From Collimonas arenae (GTDB lineage Bacteria; Pseudomonadota; Gammaproteobacteria; Burkholderiales; Burkholderiaceae_D): 64,000 nt of DNA. A program made the translations under genes and the position numbers. The stretch covers positions 2,294,001 through 2,358,000 of the forward strand of contig NZ_CP009962.1 of NCBI RefSeq assembly GCF_000786695.1, given 5' to 3'. Below are positions 1 through 9,135 of this stretch, piece by piece; the stretch's first letter is position 1; every line of letters starts with the position of its first letter. The notes below the pieces were generated by a model that saw only the letters and a program-made list of their open reading frames with translations, searched no databases and was not told the DNA's origin.

Positions 1-189
1 CCCGTTCTCTACAGAATAATCGGCGCTCAGCGCGGCGTTGACGTCTTTCAGGTCGTCTGCATATTCCGGATGTTGCACCAGCCAGTCGCTGGCGATGGCT
101 TCCAGTGGCGTCAGGATTTCATTGGCATGCTGTTTGCGGTAGGTTTCGCAAAAGAAGCGGCGGACATCGTCTTGGGAGGGATTAAACAT
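1..189 (-). CDS. DUF1841 family protein, partial (C-terminus outside window)
   Basis: The complement of the first 189 bases reads as 63 uninterrupted codons from an ATG at 187-189, beginning MFNPSQDDVRRFFCETY and running off the left edge. The opening and the later LTPLEAIASDWLVQHPEY stretch match my recollection of the DUF1841 family of small proteobacterial proteins, whose function is unknown. It starts 4 bp after the stop of the VIT transporter gene, so it is probably the last visible member of the leftward operon rnfB-like, nth, VIT, DUF1841. Only the N-terminal part is present. Confidence 0.75.
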   Translation of the reverse strand, partial: MFNPSQDDVRRFFCETYRKQHANEILTPLEAIASDWLVQHPEYADDLKDVNAALSADYSVENG

Positions 190-193
190 GGTT

Positions 194-892
194 TTAACTG
201 ATCAGCCTGGCGATGGAGAATGCGGCGGCGGCGGCCAGGCCGCCTACCATCAAGGTTTGCAGCGCAGATTTGAGGGCGCCGGTACCGGTGATGCTGCCTT
301 TCAGGTAGCCAAACGCAAACAGCGCCACCAGCGTGATCACGGTGGAAGCGGTCAGCGCTTCGGGAATCGAATGCATGAGAATGTACGGGGCCAGCGGAAT
401 CAGGCCGCCGACCAGGTAGGACAGGGCGATGGTAATCGCGCTCTTCCTGGCGGCGCCTGCTTGCGGTTCTTCCAGGCCCAGTTCAAAGCGCATCATGAAA
501 TCGCGCCAGGCAATCGGGTTGCGCTCCAGGCCAGCCAGCATCGGTTCGCATTCTTGCTTGGTGACGCCGTATTGCGCCATGATGTCGATCACTTCCTTGC
601 GTTCGCGATGCGGCACATTGAGGATTTCTTCCTCTTCCCTTGCGCGCTCTGCATAGTAATGCTGACGTTGGGTGCGGCCGGCCAGGTAACCGCCCAATCC
701 CATGGCGATTGAGCCGGCGGCAATTTCGGCGACACCGGCGGTGACGATGATATCGATGCCGACCGCCGCCCCGCTGATGCCTGCGGCCAGCGCAAACGGC
801 ACGGTCAGGCCATCGGCCATGCCGATGACGATATCGCGTACGGTGTCGCTGGCTTCGAAATGATGTTCGGTATGCGGATGTGAATGCTGCAT
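194..892 (-). CDS. VIT1/CCC1 family Fe/Mn transporter
   Basis: A 232-residue integral membrane protein. Residues 1-15 are His-rich and polar (MQHSHPHTEHHFE). The family signature GMADGLTVPFALAAGISGA follows in the first hydrophobic segment, then a second segment near residues 45-75, a charged cytoplasmic stretch rich in Glu/Arg (about 80-145), and three more membrane segments (about 150-230). This is the layout of VIT1/CCC1 vacuolar-type iron/manganese transporters; bacterial members are thought to move Fe2+ or Mn2+ across the inner membrane. The frame stays open upstream into nth, but the ATG at 892 is chosen because it begins the conserved N-terminus just after the nth stop. Substrate is inferred from family only. 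Confidence 0.85.
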   Translation of the reverse strand: MQHSHPHTEHHFEASDTVRDIVIGMADGLTVPFALAAGISGAAVGIDIIVTAGVAEIAAGSIAMGLGGYLAGRTQRQHYYAERAREEEEILNVPHRERKEVIDIMAQYGVTKQECEPMLAGLERNPIAWRDFMMRFELGLEEPQAGAARKSAITIALSYLVGGLIPLAPYILMHSIPEALTASTVITLVALFAFGYLKGSITGTGALKSALQTLMVGGLAAAAAFSIARLIS

Positions 893-896
893 GGGC

Positions 897-1547
897 TTAT
901 ATCCCTTTTTCGGGCAACGGTGTTTTTGTCTTGAAGTCACAGAGGTCGGCGATGCTGCAATTCCAGCACAGCGGTTTGCGCGCGATACAAGTATAGCGAC
1001 CATGCAGGATCAGCCAGTGATGAGCGTCCAGCAGGAATTCGGCGGGAACCAGTTTCATCAGTTTTTGCTCGACTGCATCGACATCTTTACCGGGTGCAAT
1101 TCCGGTGCGGTTGGAAACCCGAAATATATGCGTGTCGACGGCAATCGTCGGCACTCCGAAAGCGGTATTGAGCACCACGTTGGCGGTCTTGCGGCCGACG
1201 CCTGGCAGCGCTTCCAATTGTTCGCGGGTGCGCGGCACCTGGCCATCATGCAGCGCCACCAGCATGCGGCAGGTTTCGATCACATTCTTGGCTTTAGTGC
1301 GATACAGACCGATGGTCTGGATATACGGAATCAAGCCATCGATGCCGAGCGCGTAGATTTGCGCCGGCGTGTTGGCGACTGGATACAGCTTGCGTGTCGC
1401 CTTGTTGACCGAGACGTCGGTCGCTTGCGCCGACAGAATCACCGAAATCAGCAATTCGAACGGCGACGTGTATTCCAGTTCGGTGGTCGGATGCGGCAGC
1501 GCTGCGCGCAGACGGGTAAATATTTCCCGGCGGTTTTCTGCATTCAT
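897..1547 (-). CDS. nth: endonuclease III (DNA glycosylase/AP lyase)
   Basis: Base-excision repair enzyme that removes oxidised pyrimidines and cleaves the abasic strand. The 216-residue protein has family length. The helix-hairpin-helix [13 protein letters not shown] holds catalytic Lys120, the VDTH motif holds catalytic Asp138, and four cysteines at 187, 194, 197 and 203 form the C-x6-C-x2-C-x5-C [4Fe-4S] site. All of these match the E. coli enzyme's numbering. Its start codon overlaps the end of the upstream ferredoxin-like gene by 4 bp, so the two are translationally coupled. The pairing of an RnfB-like protein with nth is common in proteobacteria. Confidence 0.97.
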   Translation of the reverse strand: MNAENRREIFTRLRAALPHPTTELEYTSPFELLISVILSAQATDVSVNKATRKLYPVANTPAQIYALGIDGLIPYIQTIGLYRTKAKNVIETCRMLVALHDGQVPRTREQLEALPGVGRKTANVVLNTAFGVPTIAVDTHIFRVSNRTGIAPGKDVDAVEQKLMKLVPAEFLLDAHHWLILHGRYTCIARKPLCWNCSIADLCDFKTKTPLPEKGI

Positions 1548-2278
1548 TGCGAGTCCTTGGCAGCTTGTTCGGCTTGTTGTTCTTTCTTCAGGCGAGCCCG
1601 TTCGATGGCGGCCTGGATGATGGCTTTTTTGCGCAATTGCTCCGCTAGCTGCTCCGGCGTCGTTACAGCTTCAGCGGCGACTGCCTTCAGTTTTTCTGCC
1701 GCCTTGGCCGCCAGGCGGTCGTCATTTTCCTGCTTTTCGCGGCGCAGCCTGAAAAGATGAAAGTCGTGGCGGCCACGCGCGTCGTCGGCCTGTTGCTGGT
1801 TCCAGGCATCCCAGCCGGTGTGTTCGCCGCTGACGTCGACCATCGCGATGCAATCCACCGGGCAGGGCGCAACGCACAGGTCGCAACCGGTGCACAAGTC
1901 GGCAATCACCGTATGCATTTGTTTGGCGGCGCCGGCAATCGCATCGACGGGACAAGCCTGGATGCACAGTGTGCAGCCGATGCAAGCAGCTTCGTCGATG
2001 ACCGCAACCGGACGCGGGCGCTCCAGGCCGTTCAAAGGATTGAGCGGAATTACCGGCTGCCGCAGTAATTGCGCCAGCCTGACGACTCCTTGCTGGCCGC
2101 CAGGAGGACATTGGTTATAGCTGGCGCTGCCGTCGGCGATGGCTTCTGCATACGGCCGGCAAGCGGGATAGCCGCACTTGGTGCACTGGGTCTGCGGCAG
2201 CAGCGCTTCAATACGGTCGGCAAGGGAGGGCGAGGATGGAGCTGGCACTGGTGGCGAGAGGCTGGGTGATGACAACAT
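1544..2278 (-). CDS. RnfB/RsxB-like iron-sulfur protein
   Basis: A 244-residue soluble protein with a Pro/Ser-rich N-terminus. A four-Cys [4Fe-4S] domain follows ([16 protein letters not shown] to NQCPPGG, about residues 32-60), then two ferredoxin motifs, [16 protein letters not shown] and [16 protein letters not shown] (about 98-150), and a charged Ala/Lys/Glu coiled tail. RnfB/RsxB passes electrons within the Rnf/Rsx membrane complex, which among other roles reduces SoxR. Here the usual N-terminal membrane anchor is absent and no other rnf genes are nearby, so this is the orphan betaproteobacterial form found beside nth. A role in delivering electrons or clusters to an unknown partner is only inferred. 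Confidence 0.85.
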   Translation of the reverse strand: MLSSPSLSPPVPAPSSPSLADRIEALLPQTQCTKCGYPACRPYAEAIADGSASYNQCPPGGQQGVVRLAQLLRQPVIPLNPLNGLERPRPVAVIDEAACIGCTLCIQACPVDAIAGAAKQMHTVIADLCTGCDLCVAPCPVDCIAMVDVSGEHTGWDAWNQQQADDARGRHDFHLFRLRREKQENDDRLAAKAAEKLKAVAAEAVTTPEQLAEQLRKKAIIQAAIERARLKKEQQAEQAAKDSQ

Positions 2279-2335
2279 AGCCGGTATTATACCGAGCTAA
2301 AGAAACGTCGCTGAAGATACGTGCCAAGACAAATG

Positions 2336-2368
2336 AAAAAAGCCGTTCCCTGTGCAGGAACGGCTTTA
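2336..2368 (-). terminator. Rho-independent terminator after phaZ
   Basis: A perfect 9-bp stem (agccgttcc at 2341-2349 with ggaacggct at 2357-2365) is flanked by A5-6 on the left and TTT on the right. On the minus strand the A-run becomes a U-run after the hairpin, so it fits termination of phaZ, whose stop is at 2402. It also insulates the rnfB-like operon. Confidence 0.85.
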
Positions 2369-2401
2369 TAACCAACTAATGCCGACTAATAGCCCGAACG
2401 A

Positions 2402-3637
2402 TCAGGCGTTGTCTTTAATGAATGTGGCTATTTTCGGGCAAATGATTTCGCGCCAGCGGCGGCCGGAGAAAATGCCGTAATGGCCGCATTTGTCGGCGGT
2501 GAAATGCTGTTTCTTGGCTTTCGGAATAGAACTGCACAGGTCGTGGGCTGCTTTGGTTTGACCCGGACCGGAAATGTCGTCCAGTTCGCCTTCGATGGTG
2601 AACAGCGCCACAGTCTTGATATCCTGCGGCCGGACCAGCTTGCCTTCAACTTCCCACGTGCCTTGCGGCAGGCTGAAATCCTGGAATACCGTTTTAATGG
2701 TTTCCAGATAGTATTCCGCAGGCATGTCCAGCACCGCGTTGTATTCGTCATAGAACTTGCGATGGCCTTCCGCAGATTCATTGTCGCCTTCGCGCAAATG
2801 CATATAGAAATCCCAATGGCTCTGTGCATGGCGGCTAGGGTTCATCGCGACGAAGCCGGCATGTTGCAGGAAACCAGGATAGACCATGCGGCCAAAGCCT
2901 GGGTAGTTGGCCGGCACGCTATAAATAACCGTGTTTTCGAACCAGCTGAAAGGCTTGTCTGTGGCCAGGTTGTTGACCTCGGTCGGCGATTTGCGCGGAT
3001 CGATAGGGCCACCCATCATGGTCATGCTTTTCGGCATATGACTGTCTTTGTCAGTCGCCATCAGCGAAATCGCCGCCAATACCGGCACCGTTGGCTGGCA
3101 GACGGAAATCACGTGCAGATCCGGGCCCAGCAGGCGGATGAATGCCTGGACGTAATATATATAGTCGTGCAGATGGAAGGGACCTGCGCTGGACGGCACC
3201 ATGCGGGCGTCGGTCCAGTCGGTGATGTAGACATCATGATCAGGCAACAGACCGCGTACGGTGTCGCGCAGCAGCGTGGAATGGTGGCCGGACAGCGGCG
3301 CTACCAGCAAGACTGTTGGTTGCTTGAGGGCGGCAAACTCTTTGTTGCTTAAATCTTTTTTAAAGTGCAACAAACGGCAAAATGGCAAGGACGTGGCGAC
3401 TTCTTCAATAATCCCGACTTCTTTGTCTTTGATCAGCGTACTGGTGATGTCGAATGCCGGCTTTTCATAGTCCTTGCCGATGCGATACATCAATTCATAG
3501 CCAGCCGCGATACGTTGTGCAAACGGTGTGTGGGCCAGCGGCGAGATCGGGTCGGTGAACAGTCTGGATCCGGCATCTGCCCATTGCACCAGCGGGTGCA
3601 GCAAGGACCGGTTGAATTCGTGAAATTGATAGAGCAT
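2402..3637 (-). CDS. phaZ: intracellular polyhydroxybutyrate depolymerase
   Basis: Mobilises stored PHB granules to hydroxybutyrate. The 411-residue protein has no signal peptide and matches the PhaZ1 type of Ralstonia eutropha in length and architecture. It has an alpha/beta-hydrolase core beginning PTVLLVAPLSGHHSTLL (about residues 107-123) and a lipase-like box SVCQP with Cys180 where most esterases have Ser; Cys is the known nucleophile in this family. A late His in DKCGHYGIFSGRRW completes the likely triad, with Asp in GELDDISGPGQ. The gene stands alone, with its own terminator and a TTGCAA-rich upstream region. The organism therefore probably makes PHB. Confidence 0.93.
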   Translation of the reverse strand: MLYQFHEFNRSLLHPLVQWADAGSRLFTDPISPLAHTPFAQRIAAGYELMYRIGKDYEKPAFDITSTLIKDKEVGIIEEVATSLPFCRLLHFKKDLSNKEFAALKQPTVLLVAPLSGHHSTLLRDTVRGLLPDHDVYITDWTDARMVPSSAGPFHLHDYIYYVQAFIRLLGPDLHVISVCQPTVPVLAAISLMATDKDSHMPKSMTMMGGPIDPRKSPTEVNNLATDKPFSWFENTVIYSVPANYPGFGRMVYPGFLQHAGFVAMNPSRHAQSHWDFYMHLREGDNESAEGHRKFYDEYNAVLDMPAEYYLETIKTVFQDFSLPQGTWEVEGKLVRPQDIKTVALFTIEGELDDISGPGQTKAAHDLCSSIPKAKKQHFTADKCGHYGIFSGRRWREIICPKIATFIKDNA

Positions 3638-3663
3638 GCCTTACCTCTCGGGTGGTCCATTGC

Positions 3664-3750
3664 AATGAGATTCATGCTTGCAAAAGTTGCAACGCAATTC
3701 TCATTTTATCTTATGTAAAGAAATATCGCAGAAATCCTGTAGTCTTGCAA
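3664..3750. promoter_or_regulatory. TTGCAA-rich candidate operator upstream of phaZ
   Basis: Three copies of the palindrome TTGCAA lie at 3678-3683, 3687-3692 and 3745-3750. The first two are 3 bp apart and are framed by the inverted pair AATGAGA (3664-3670) and TCTCATT (3699-3705). The region is upstream of phaZ. A PHB-responsive regulator such as PhaR is a plausible ligand by context; no binding can be shown from sequence alone. Confidence 0.35.
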
Positions 3751-3835
3751 CAACGGTATAAATCAAAATACATTTATACAGTTGGCCGCAAATATACCAC
3801 CTGTCGGCGCGCCATGCAGGTTTTCGAATGGGGTT

Positions 3836-4294
3836 CTATTTAGCGATCAGATCCGGCGACATTACGGCCTTCAGGAAGCAGGTGGTAATGTCGCCGCGTT
3901 CGCGTTGTGCAATCCACCATATATTGCCTTTTCTTATTGACCATTCCTGCATCTGGCCAGCTATGAGCAACGATGCAGCCTGACCCAGCGTCGGTTGGTG
4001 GCCGATGATCAGCACCGGTTCACGGTTGTTAGGCCAGTTGGCGACGGCCAGCAGCTGCTCTGCGCTACAGTGAGGGGCGAGGTCCGGATGGGTCTTGAAT
4101 TTGCGGCCAAGCGCTTCTGTCGTTTGCACCGTGCGGGTAGCCGGACTACTGATGATTTTGCAGGTGTGCGGCAGGTTGCGATCTAGCCAGTCAGCCATTT
4201 TCCATGCTTGCTTGTGCCCCTTGCCGGTGAGAGCGCGGCCCTCGTCCGGTTCGCCGATTTCCGCCTCTGCGTGACGCCATAGGATCAATTCCAT
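3836..4294 (-). CDS. sixA: SixA-type phosphohistidine phosphatase
   Basis: A histidine-phosphatase superfamily protein of 152 residues. The catalytic RHA motif is at residues 7-9 (LWRHAEAEIGEPDEGRALTG), a conserved Arg lies in SSPATRTVQTTEAL, and the second histidine is in IIGHQPTLGQAASLL. SixA removes phosphate from phosphohistidine on phosphotransfer proteins (ArcB HPt and PTS components in E. coli). It starts 13 bp downstream of the ppk stop, on the same strand, so the two are probably cotranscribed. In this phosphate-related neighbourhood the substrate could be a different phosphoprotein. Confidence 0.9.
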   Translation of the reverse strand: MELILWRHAEAEIGEPDEGRALTGKGHKQAWKMADWLDRNLPHTCKIISSPATRTVQTTEALGRKFKTHPDLAPHCSAEQLLAVANWPNNREPVLIIGHQPTLGQAASLLIAGQMQEWSIRKGNIWWIAQRERGDITTCFLKAVMSPDLIAK

Positions 4295-4307
4295 GTTTTT
4301 TCCTTGC

Positions 4308-6464
4308 TCACTTGGTTGATGAGAGTGTGGACGGATGGGAGGGGGAAAGTGCGCCCAGGGCTAGCATCAGATGACGTTGCGCACTGTATTGTTTTTGTCG
4401 CCGGTGTTGCTTGAGTTTGCTCCAGTTGCCGTCGGACCCGAGATTCCAGGCATTCGTGTTGTCTTTCAGGTAAGGCGTCAGGCCTTCGTTGATAACCCGT
4501 CTTTTGAGCGTCTTGTCGAGGACAGGGAAGGCCACTTCGACGCGCCTGAACAGATTGCGGTTCATCCAGTCGGCACTGGCCAGGTAGACGTCGTGCTGCA
4601 GATTGTTGCGGAAATAGTAAATGCGGCTGTGTTCCAGGAAGCGGCCGATGACGGAGCGTACATGAATGTTCTCTGACAGGCCGGGAACGCCAGGCCTGAG
4701 CGCGCAGGCGCCGCGTACGACCAGTTCGATCTTGACGCCGTCGTTCGAGGCGTCATACAGCGCACGGATCACTGATTCGTCCAGTAGCGCATTCATTTTT
4801 GCGACAATCCTTGCCGGCCGGCCTTTGCGGGCGATCTCAGCTTCATTATGGATTGCCCGGATGATTTCCTTTTGTAACAAGAATGGCGCCAGCCACAGGT
4901 AATCCATTTTCTTTGGCTTATTCAGGCTGGTCAGGTGCATGAACACCTCGTTGACTTCGGTCGCCAGCTTCTGGTCGGAGGTCAGCAGACCGAAGTCGGT
5001 GTAGAGCTTGGTGGTTGTCGGGTGATAGTTACCGGTACCAAGATGGGCATAGTAGCGGAGCTCGCCATTGCCGCTCTTGTCGCGCTCGCGGCGGATCACC
5101 AGCGACAGCTTGGCATGCGTTTTCAGGCCGACCACGCCGTATACAACCTGCGCGCCGGCCCGCTCGAGCTTGTCGGCCCAGTTGATATTGGCTTCTTCGT
5201 CAAAGCGCGCCATCAATTCCACTACCACGGTGACTTCCTTGCCGCGTTGCGCCGCCAGAATCAACGCTTCCATCAGATCGGAATTCATGCCGGTGCGGTA
5301 AATGGTTTGCTTGATCGCTACGACATTGCTGTCGAACGCCGCCGAGCGGACAAAGTCGACTACCGGCTGGAACGACTGGAAAGGATGGTGCAACAGCACG
5401 TCTTTCTGCTTCAGCTGTTCGAAAATGTCGCCGGTTGCATCCAGGTGGGCTGGCGTGCCTGCGGCAAAGGACGGGAAGCGCAAGCCGGGGTCACTAATCT
5501 GATCAATCATTTCTGACAAACGCACCATGTTGACCGGGCCGTCGACGGCATACAGGCGATTGGGAGCAATCGCGAACTGTTCCAGCAGGAAGTGCGCCAG
5601 ATGCGGCGGACAATTGCGCGCCACCTCAAGCCTGACCGCAACGCCGAACTGACGGCTCTGCAATTCGCTTTGCAAGGCTTGCCGCAGATTTTTCACTTCT
5701 TCTTCATCTACCCACAGATCACTGTTGCGGGTAACCCGGAATTGCGAATAGGCGAGTATCTGCCGTCCGCCGAACAGATCGCCGATATGCGCGTGAATGA
5801 TCGACGACAGCAGGCAGAACGAGGCGCCATTGGGCGATAGCACATCCGGTAGCCGGATTACGCGTGGCAATACCCGCGGCGCTTTGATAATGGCGATCGA
5901 GGTGCTGCGCCCAAAGGCGTCTTTGCCTGCCATTTCGACAATAAAATTCAAGCTCTTGTTGACTACCAGAGGAAAGGGATGGGCCGGATCCAGTCCAATG
6001 GGCGTCAGCAGCGGCCGGATTTCCTGGTCAAAGAAGGCTTTTACCCATGCCCGTTGTTCTTCGTTGCGGTCGCTATGCCGCAGCAGGTGAATACCGCTGG
6101 CCGAGAGTTGCGGCAAAATTGTCTGGTTGAGGATGGCGTACTGGCGTTCGACGATCTGGTGGCATTCGACGCTGGTGCGCTCAAGCGCTGCAGTCAGTGC
6201 CGGCGGATCTGCGCTTACTCCTTCGATCTGGCTGTTGGCCAGCAGGCTGGCGATGCGGACTTCAAAGAATTCATCTAGATTGTTGCTGACTATACATAAA
6301 TAGCGCAATCGTTCCAGCAAGGGGATATGGCGGTCTTCAGCCTGGGCCATCACGCGGCGATTGAAGGCAAGTTGTGACAATTCTCGATTCAAAAAGCTGG
6401 GGTTGGCGCCTAATCGGGCACTAAGTTGCTTCGTATCATCGTCCGACTTGGTTTTTTTGTTCAT
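4308..6464 (-). CDS. ppk1: polyphosphate kinase 1
   Basis: Reversibly transfers the gamma phosphate of ATP onto polyphosphate at the membrane. The 718-residue protein has the four PPK1 domains in order: N-terminal helical domain (about 22-130, FLNRELSQLAFNRRVMAQAE), head domain (about 132-340), and two phospholipase-D-like C domains. The autophosphorylated histidine is His450 in KTHAKL. Further conserved blocks are HLGTGNYHPTTTKLYTDFGL and SADWMNRNLFRRVE. It is about 30 residues longer than E. coli Ppk, mostly from a polar N-terminal extension. It diverges from pstS across a 349-bp region holding a Pho box, so phosphate-starvation control of both directions is plausible. Confidence 0.97.
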   Translation of the reverse strand: MNKKTKSDDDTKQLSARLGANPSFLNRELSQLAFNRRVMAQAEDRHIPLLERLRYLCIVSNNLDEFFEVRIASLLANSQIEGVSADPPALTAALERTSVECHQIVERQYAILNQTILPQLSASGIHLLRHSDRNEEQRAWVKAFFDQEIRPLLTPIGLDPAHPFPLVVNKSLNFIVEMAGKDAFGRSTSIAIIKAPRVLPRVIRLPDVLSPNGASFCLLSSIIHAHIGDLFGGRQILAYSQFRVTRNSDLWVDEEEVKNLRQALQSELQSRQFGVAVRLEVARNCPPHLAHFLLEQFAIAPNRLYAVDGPVNMVRLSEMIDQISDPGLRFPSFAAGTPAHLDATGDIFEQLKQKDVLLHHPFQSFQPVVDFVRSAAFDSNVVAIKQTIYRTGMNSDLMEALILAAQRGKEVTVVVELMARFDEEANINWADKLERAGAQVVYGVVGLKTHAKLSLVIRRERDKSGNGELRYYAHLGTGNYHPTTTKLYTDFGLLTSDQKLATEVNEVFMHLTSLNKPKKMDYLWLAPFLLQKEIIRAIHNEAEIARKGRPARIVAKMNALLDESVIRALYDASNDGVKIELVVRGACALRPGVPGLSENIHVRSVIGRFLEHSRIYYFRNNLQHDVYLASADWMNRNLFRRVEVAFPVLDKTLKRRVINEGLTPYLKDNTNAWNLGSDGNWSKLKQHRRQKQYSAQRHLMLALGALSPSHPSTLSSTK

Positions 6465-6671
6465 GAATCAGGCAACTGGTCTCATGGTTAGGGCGGAGTG
6501 TATGCAGTGAATATGACAGCTTGATGAAGAAAATGGAAGTGTGCACAGGAAAATGTTGCTTAATGGATAATTTACACGGCGGCGTTTTTTGCGTTTCAAT
6601 TATGATTAAATTGCAGTGCAGCAATTATTATTTTACTGTCAATTCCACATCCTTAACATTCATTTTTCCTT

Positions 6672-6693
6672 CGTCATAAAGCTGTCATAAATC
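6672..6693 (+). promoter_or_regulatory. Pho box (PhoB binding site) upstream of pstS
   Basis: Two direct half-sites, CGTCATAAAGC (6672-6682) and TGTCATAAATC (6683-6693), lie exactly 11 bp apart and match the PhoB consensus of CTGTCAT-type heptamers separated by an A/T-rich tetramer. The site is 120 bp upstream of the pstS ATG and 208 bp from the ppk start on the other strand. It is the only convincing Pho box I see in the window. Confidence 0.85.
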
Positions 6694-6717
6694 TTGGTTA
6701 GAGTTCGCCGTGTCTTA

Positions 6718-6771
6718 GGGACTGTTGTGAAATTGGCTCCCTTCGAAAGAGAGTAATTTCACAACAGTCTC
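6718..6771. repeat. 17-bp inverted repeat in the pstS leader
   Basis: The arm GACTGTTGTGAAATT at 6720-6734 is perfectly repeated in inverse at 6755-6769, and extends to 17 bp with one mismatch. The arms enclose a 20-nt loop that can itself partly pair around TTCG. It lies between the Pho box and the pstS ribosome site, so it would be transcribed as a strong 5'-UTR hairpin. It has no U-run, so it is not a standard terminator. The arms look like insertion-sequence termini, so a small MITE or IS footprint is the alternative. Confidence 0.7.
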
Positions 6772-6813
6772 GACTTGGGCACACCATATCTATAGTCAAC
6801 AAGGGAGTAATAA

Positions 6814-7857
6814 ATGCGATTGAATCACTTCGTTAAAGCCGCCATTCTCGCAATGGGTTCGACAGTGGCGGTTTCTTCAGTCATGGCAGCCGAAATTACC
6901 GGCGCCGGCGCTTCTTTTCCTTACCCGATTTACTCCAAGTGGGCTGAATCCTACAAGGGTGTAACCGGTAATAGCCTGAACTATCAATCGATCGGTTCCG
7001 GTGGCGGCATCAAGCAGATCAAAGCCAAGACTGTGGATTTCGGCGCGTCCGACATGCCGTTGAAGGTAGAAGACCTGAACGCCGACAACCTGACGCAGTT
7101 CCCAGCGATCATGGGCGGCGTGGTGCCGGTCGTGAACCTGGACGGCGTGACTCCAGGCCAGATCAAGCTGACCGGCCCACTGCTGGCCGAAATCTATCTG
7201 GGCAAAATCACCAAGTGGAATGCGCCTGAAATCACAGCCTTGAATCCAGGCGTGAAACTGCCGGCGGCCGACATCACTGTGGTCTACCGCGCTGACGGTT
7301 CGGGCACATCGTTTGTGTTCACCAGCTACCTGTCGAAGACCAGTCCTGACTTCAAGAGCGTTGTTGGCGCCGGTACTGCGGTCAAATGGCCTGTCGGCGT
7401 CGGCGGCAAGGGCAACGAAGGCGTTTCTGCAAACGTGCAAAAGATCAAGGGTTCGATCGGCTACGTTGAATATGCCTATGCCAAGAAAAACAAACTGCTG
7501 CACACTCAGCTGAAAAACCGTGACGGCGGCTTCGTGCAACCGGACGACGAAACTTTCAAGGCAGCTGCAGCTGGCGCCGACTGGGCTAAAACACCAGGTT
7601 TTGCAGTGGACTTCACTGATGCAGCCGGTAAGACTAGCTGGCCTATCACCAGCGCTTCGTTCATCCTGTTGCACAAAACCCAGGCTGACGCGGCCAAAGC
7701 CAAGGAAGTCCTGAAATTCTTCGCATGGGCCTACAAAAACGGCGGCGCATCGGCTACCGAGCTGGACTACGTAGCGATTCCTGAATCGGTCGTGAAGCTG
7801 GTGGAAGAGTCCTGGAAAACGCAAATCAAGGACAACGCCGGTAAAGCAGTCTGGTAA
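6814..7857 (+). CDS. pstS: phosphate ABC transporter, periplasmic binding protein
   Basis: High-affinity phosphate-binding subunit of the PstSCAB importer. The 347-residue precursor has a Sec signal peptide (MRLNHFVKAAILAMGSTVAV, cleavage near residue 25 at VMA-AE). The mature start ITGAGASFPYPIYSKW is the hallmark of PstS. Phosphate-contact motifs are visible: GASFPYP, SIGSGGGIKQI, DFGASDMPL and RADGSGTSFVFTSYL. A good ribosome site (AAGGGAG) precedes the ATG. It is the first gene of pstSCAB-phoU-phoBR, is preceded by the Pho box, and should be induced when phosphate is scarce. Confidence 0.98.
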   Translation: MRLNHFVKAAILAMGSTVAVSSVMAAEITGAGASFPYPIYSKWAESYKGVTGNSLNYQSIGSGGGIKQIKAKTVDFGASDMPLKVEDLNADNLTQFPAIMGGVVPVVNLDGVTPGQIKLTGPLLAEIYLGKITKWNAPEITALNPGVKLPAADITVVYRADGSGTSFVFTSYLSKTSPDFKSVVGAGTAVKWPVGVGGKGNEGVSANVQKIKGSIGYVEYAYAKKNKLLHTQLKNRDGGFVQPDDETFKAAAAGADWAKTPGFAVDFTDAAGKTSWPITSASFILLHKTQADAAKAKEVLKFFAWAYKNGGASATELDYVAIPESVVKLVEESWKTQIKDNAGKAVW

Positions 7858-7870
7858 TTGTTTTAGTTTG

Positions 7871-7900
7871 ATGCGGACTTGAGTTGACTCAGGTCCGCAT
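7871..7900 (+). terminator. intercistronic hairpin after pstS
   Basis: A 14-bp stem (7871-7884 with 7887-7900, one G-U pair) lies 13 bp after the pstS stop without a strong U-run. Hairpins here are typical of pst operons, where they protect or partly terminate the pstS transcript so that binding protein exceeds the membrane subunits. That role is inferred. Confidence 0.6.
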
Positions 7901-8106
7901 TGCAAGTGTTAGTGTTAATTGATGTAGATATTTCAGATATTTTTAGAGGCATGGCGAGCAGCTGTCAGGGAAGATTGATGTGCTGCTCGTGTCGTTGAAT
8001 ATTTTTAGTACATCTAGTCTCCACGCGAAACATCTTCAGGTCGAGCGCGGTCCGGCTACCAAAAGTTTTGCCGCCGCATCTTATTCTTCATCGGATATCG
8101 CTACTC

Positions 8107-9135
8107 ATGAGTGCAAATATTCCTGTCATGGCACAATCGATCTCACCTCTCGCAACGTCCGCTGAACAAGCGGGTTTATCACATCAGTCCCTGCTTGCCA
8201 CGATGCGCAAGCAACGGATCCAGGATTTTCTGTTTCACAAGGTCACGCTGCTGTTTTCGCTGATTGTGCTGTTGGTCCTGCTGGGGATTATCGTTTGCCT
8301 GGCGATAGGAGCCTGGCCGGTATTCCACGAATTCGGTCCTTCCTTCATCACCACTGTCGACTGGGATCCGGTCAACGACCATTACGGCGCCATGATCGCG
8401 ATCGTCGGCACGTTGGTGACGTCGTTCATCGCTCTGGTAATCGCGTTCCCGGTCAGTTTCGGCATCGCGTTGTTCCTGACCGAGATCTGCCCGGCCAAGT
8501 TGCGCCGGCCGCTGGGCACCGCTGTAGAGCTGCTGGCAGGCGTGCCGAGCATTATCTACGGCATGTGGGGTTTGTTCGTGTTTGCGCCACTGTTTGCCGA
8601 ATACGGCCAACCGTTCCTGTCTTCCACGCTGGGTAATGTGCCGCTTATCGGAGCCTTGTTCAGCGGCCCCAAAATGGGCATAGGCCTGTTGACCGCAGGC
8701 CTGATTCTTGCGGTGATGATCATTCCGTTTATTTCCTCCGTGATGCGCGACGTCTTTGAAGTCGTCCCTGCGGTGTTGAAAGAATCTGCATATGGCCTTG
8801 GCTGCACCCGCTGGGAAGTGGTGCGCAAGGTGGTGCTGCCTTATGCCAAAACCGGTGTCGTCGGTGGCGTGATGCTGGGCCTGGGGCGTGCCTTGGGCGA
8901 GACCATGGCGGTGACTTTCGTGATCGGTAATGCGCAACGCTTGTCGTGGTCGCTGTTCGCCTCGGGTAACAGTATTGCGTCGACCCTGGCTAATGAAATT
9001 GCTGAAGCCTCTACCACGTTGCACGTATCTGCCTTGTTCGCGCTGGGCCTGATCCTGTTCGTGATTACCTTCATCGTATTGTCAATCGCCAAAATCATGT
9101 TGATGGGCATGTCCCGTAAAGAAGGTGCCAAATGA
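8107..9135 (+). CDS. pstC: phosphate ABC transporter permease PstC
   Basis: Inner-membrane permease pairing with PstA. About 342 residues: a ~50-residue cytoplasmic N-terminus, a first membrane helix (about residues 48-72), a periplasmic segment, then the binding-protein-dependent transport domain. The EAA-type loop [20 protein letters not shown] contacts PstB, and [19 protein letters not shown] is the typical PstC stretch that follows. The frame is open further upstream. The ATG at 8107 ([10 protein letters not shown]) is preferred, although 8128 is possible and neither has a strong Shine-Dalgarno. Its stop overlaps the pstA start by 4 bp. Confidence 0.95.
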   Translation: MSANIPVMAQSISPLATSAEQAGLSHQSLLATMRKQRIQDFLFHKVTLLFSLIVLLVLLGIIVCLAIGAWPVFHEFGPSFITTVDWDPVNDHYGAMIAIVGTLVTSFIALVIAFPVSFGIALFLTEICPAKLRRPLGTAVELLAGVPSIIYGMWGLFVFAPLFAEYGQPFLSSTLGNVPLIGALFSGPKMGIGLLTAGLILAVMIIPFISSVMRDVFEVVPAVLKESAYGLGCTRWEVVRKVVLPYAKTGVVGGVMLGLGRALGETMAVTFVIGNAQRLSWSLFASGNSIASTLANEIAEASTTLHVSALFALGLILFVITFIVLSIAKIMLMGMSRKEGAK

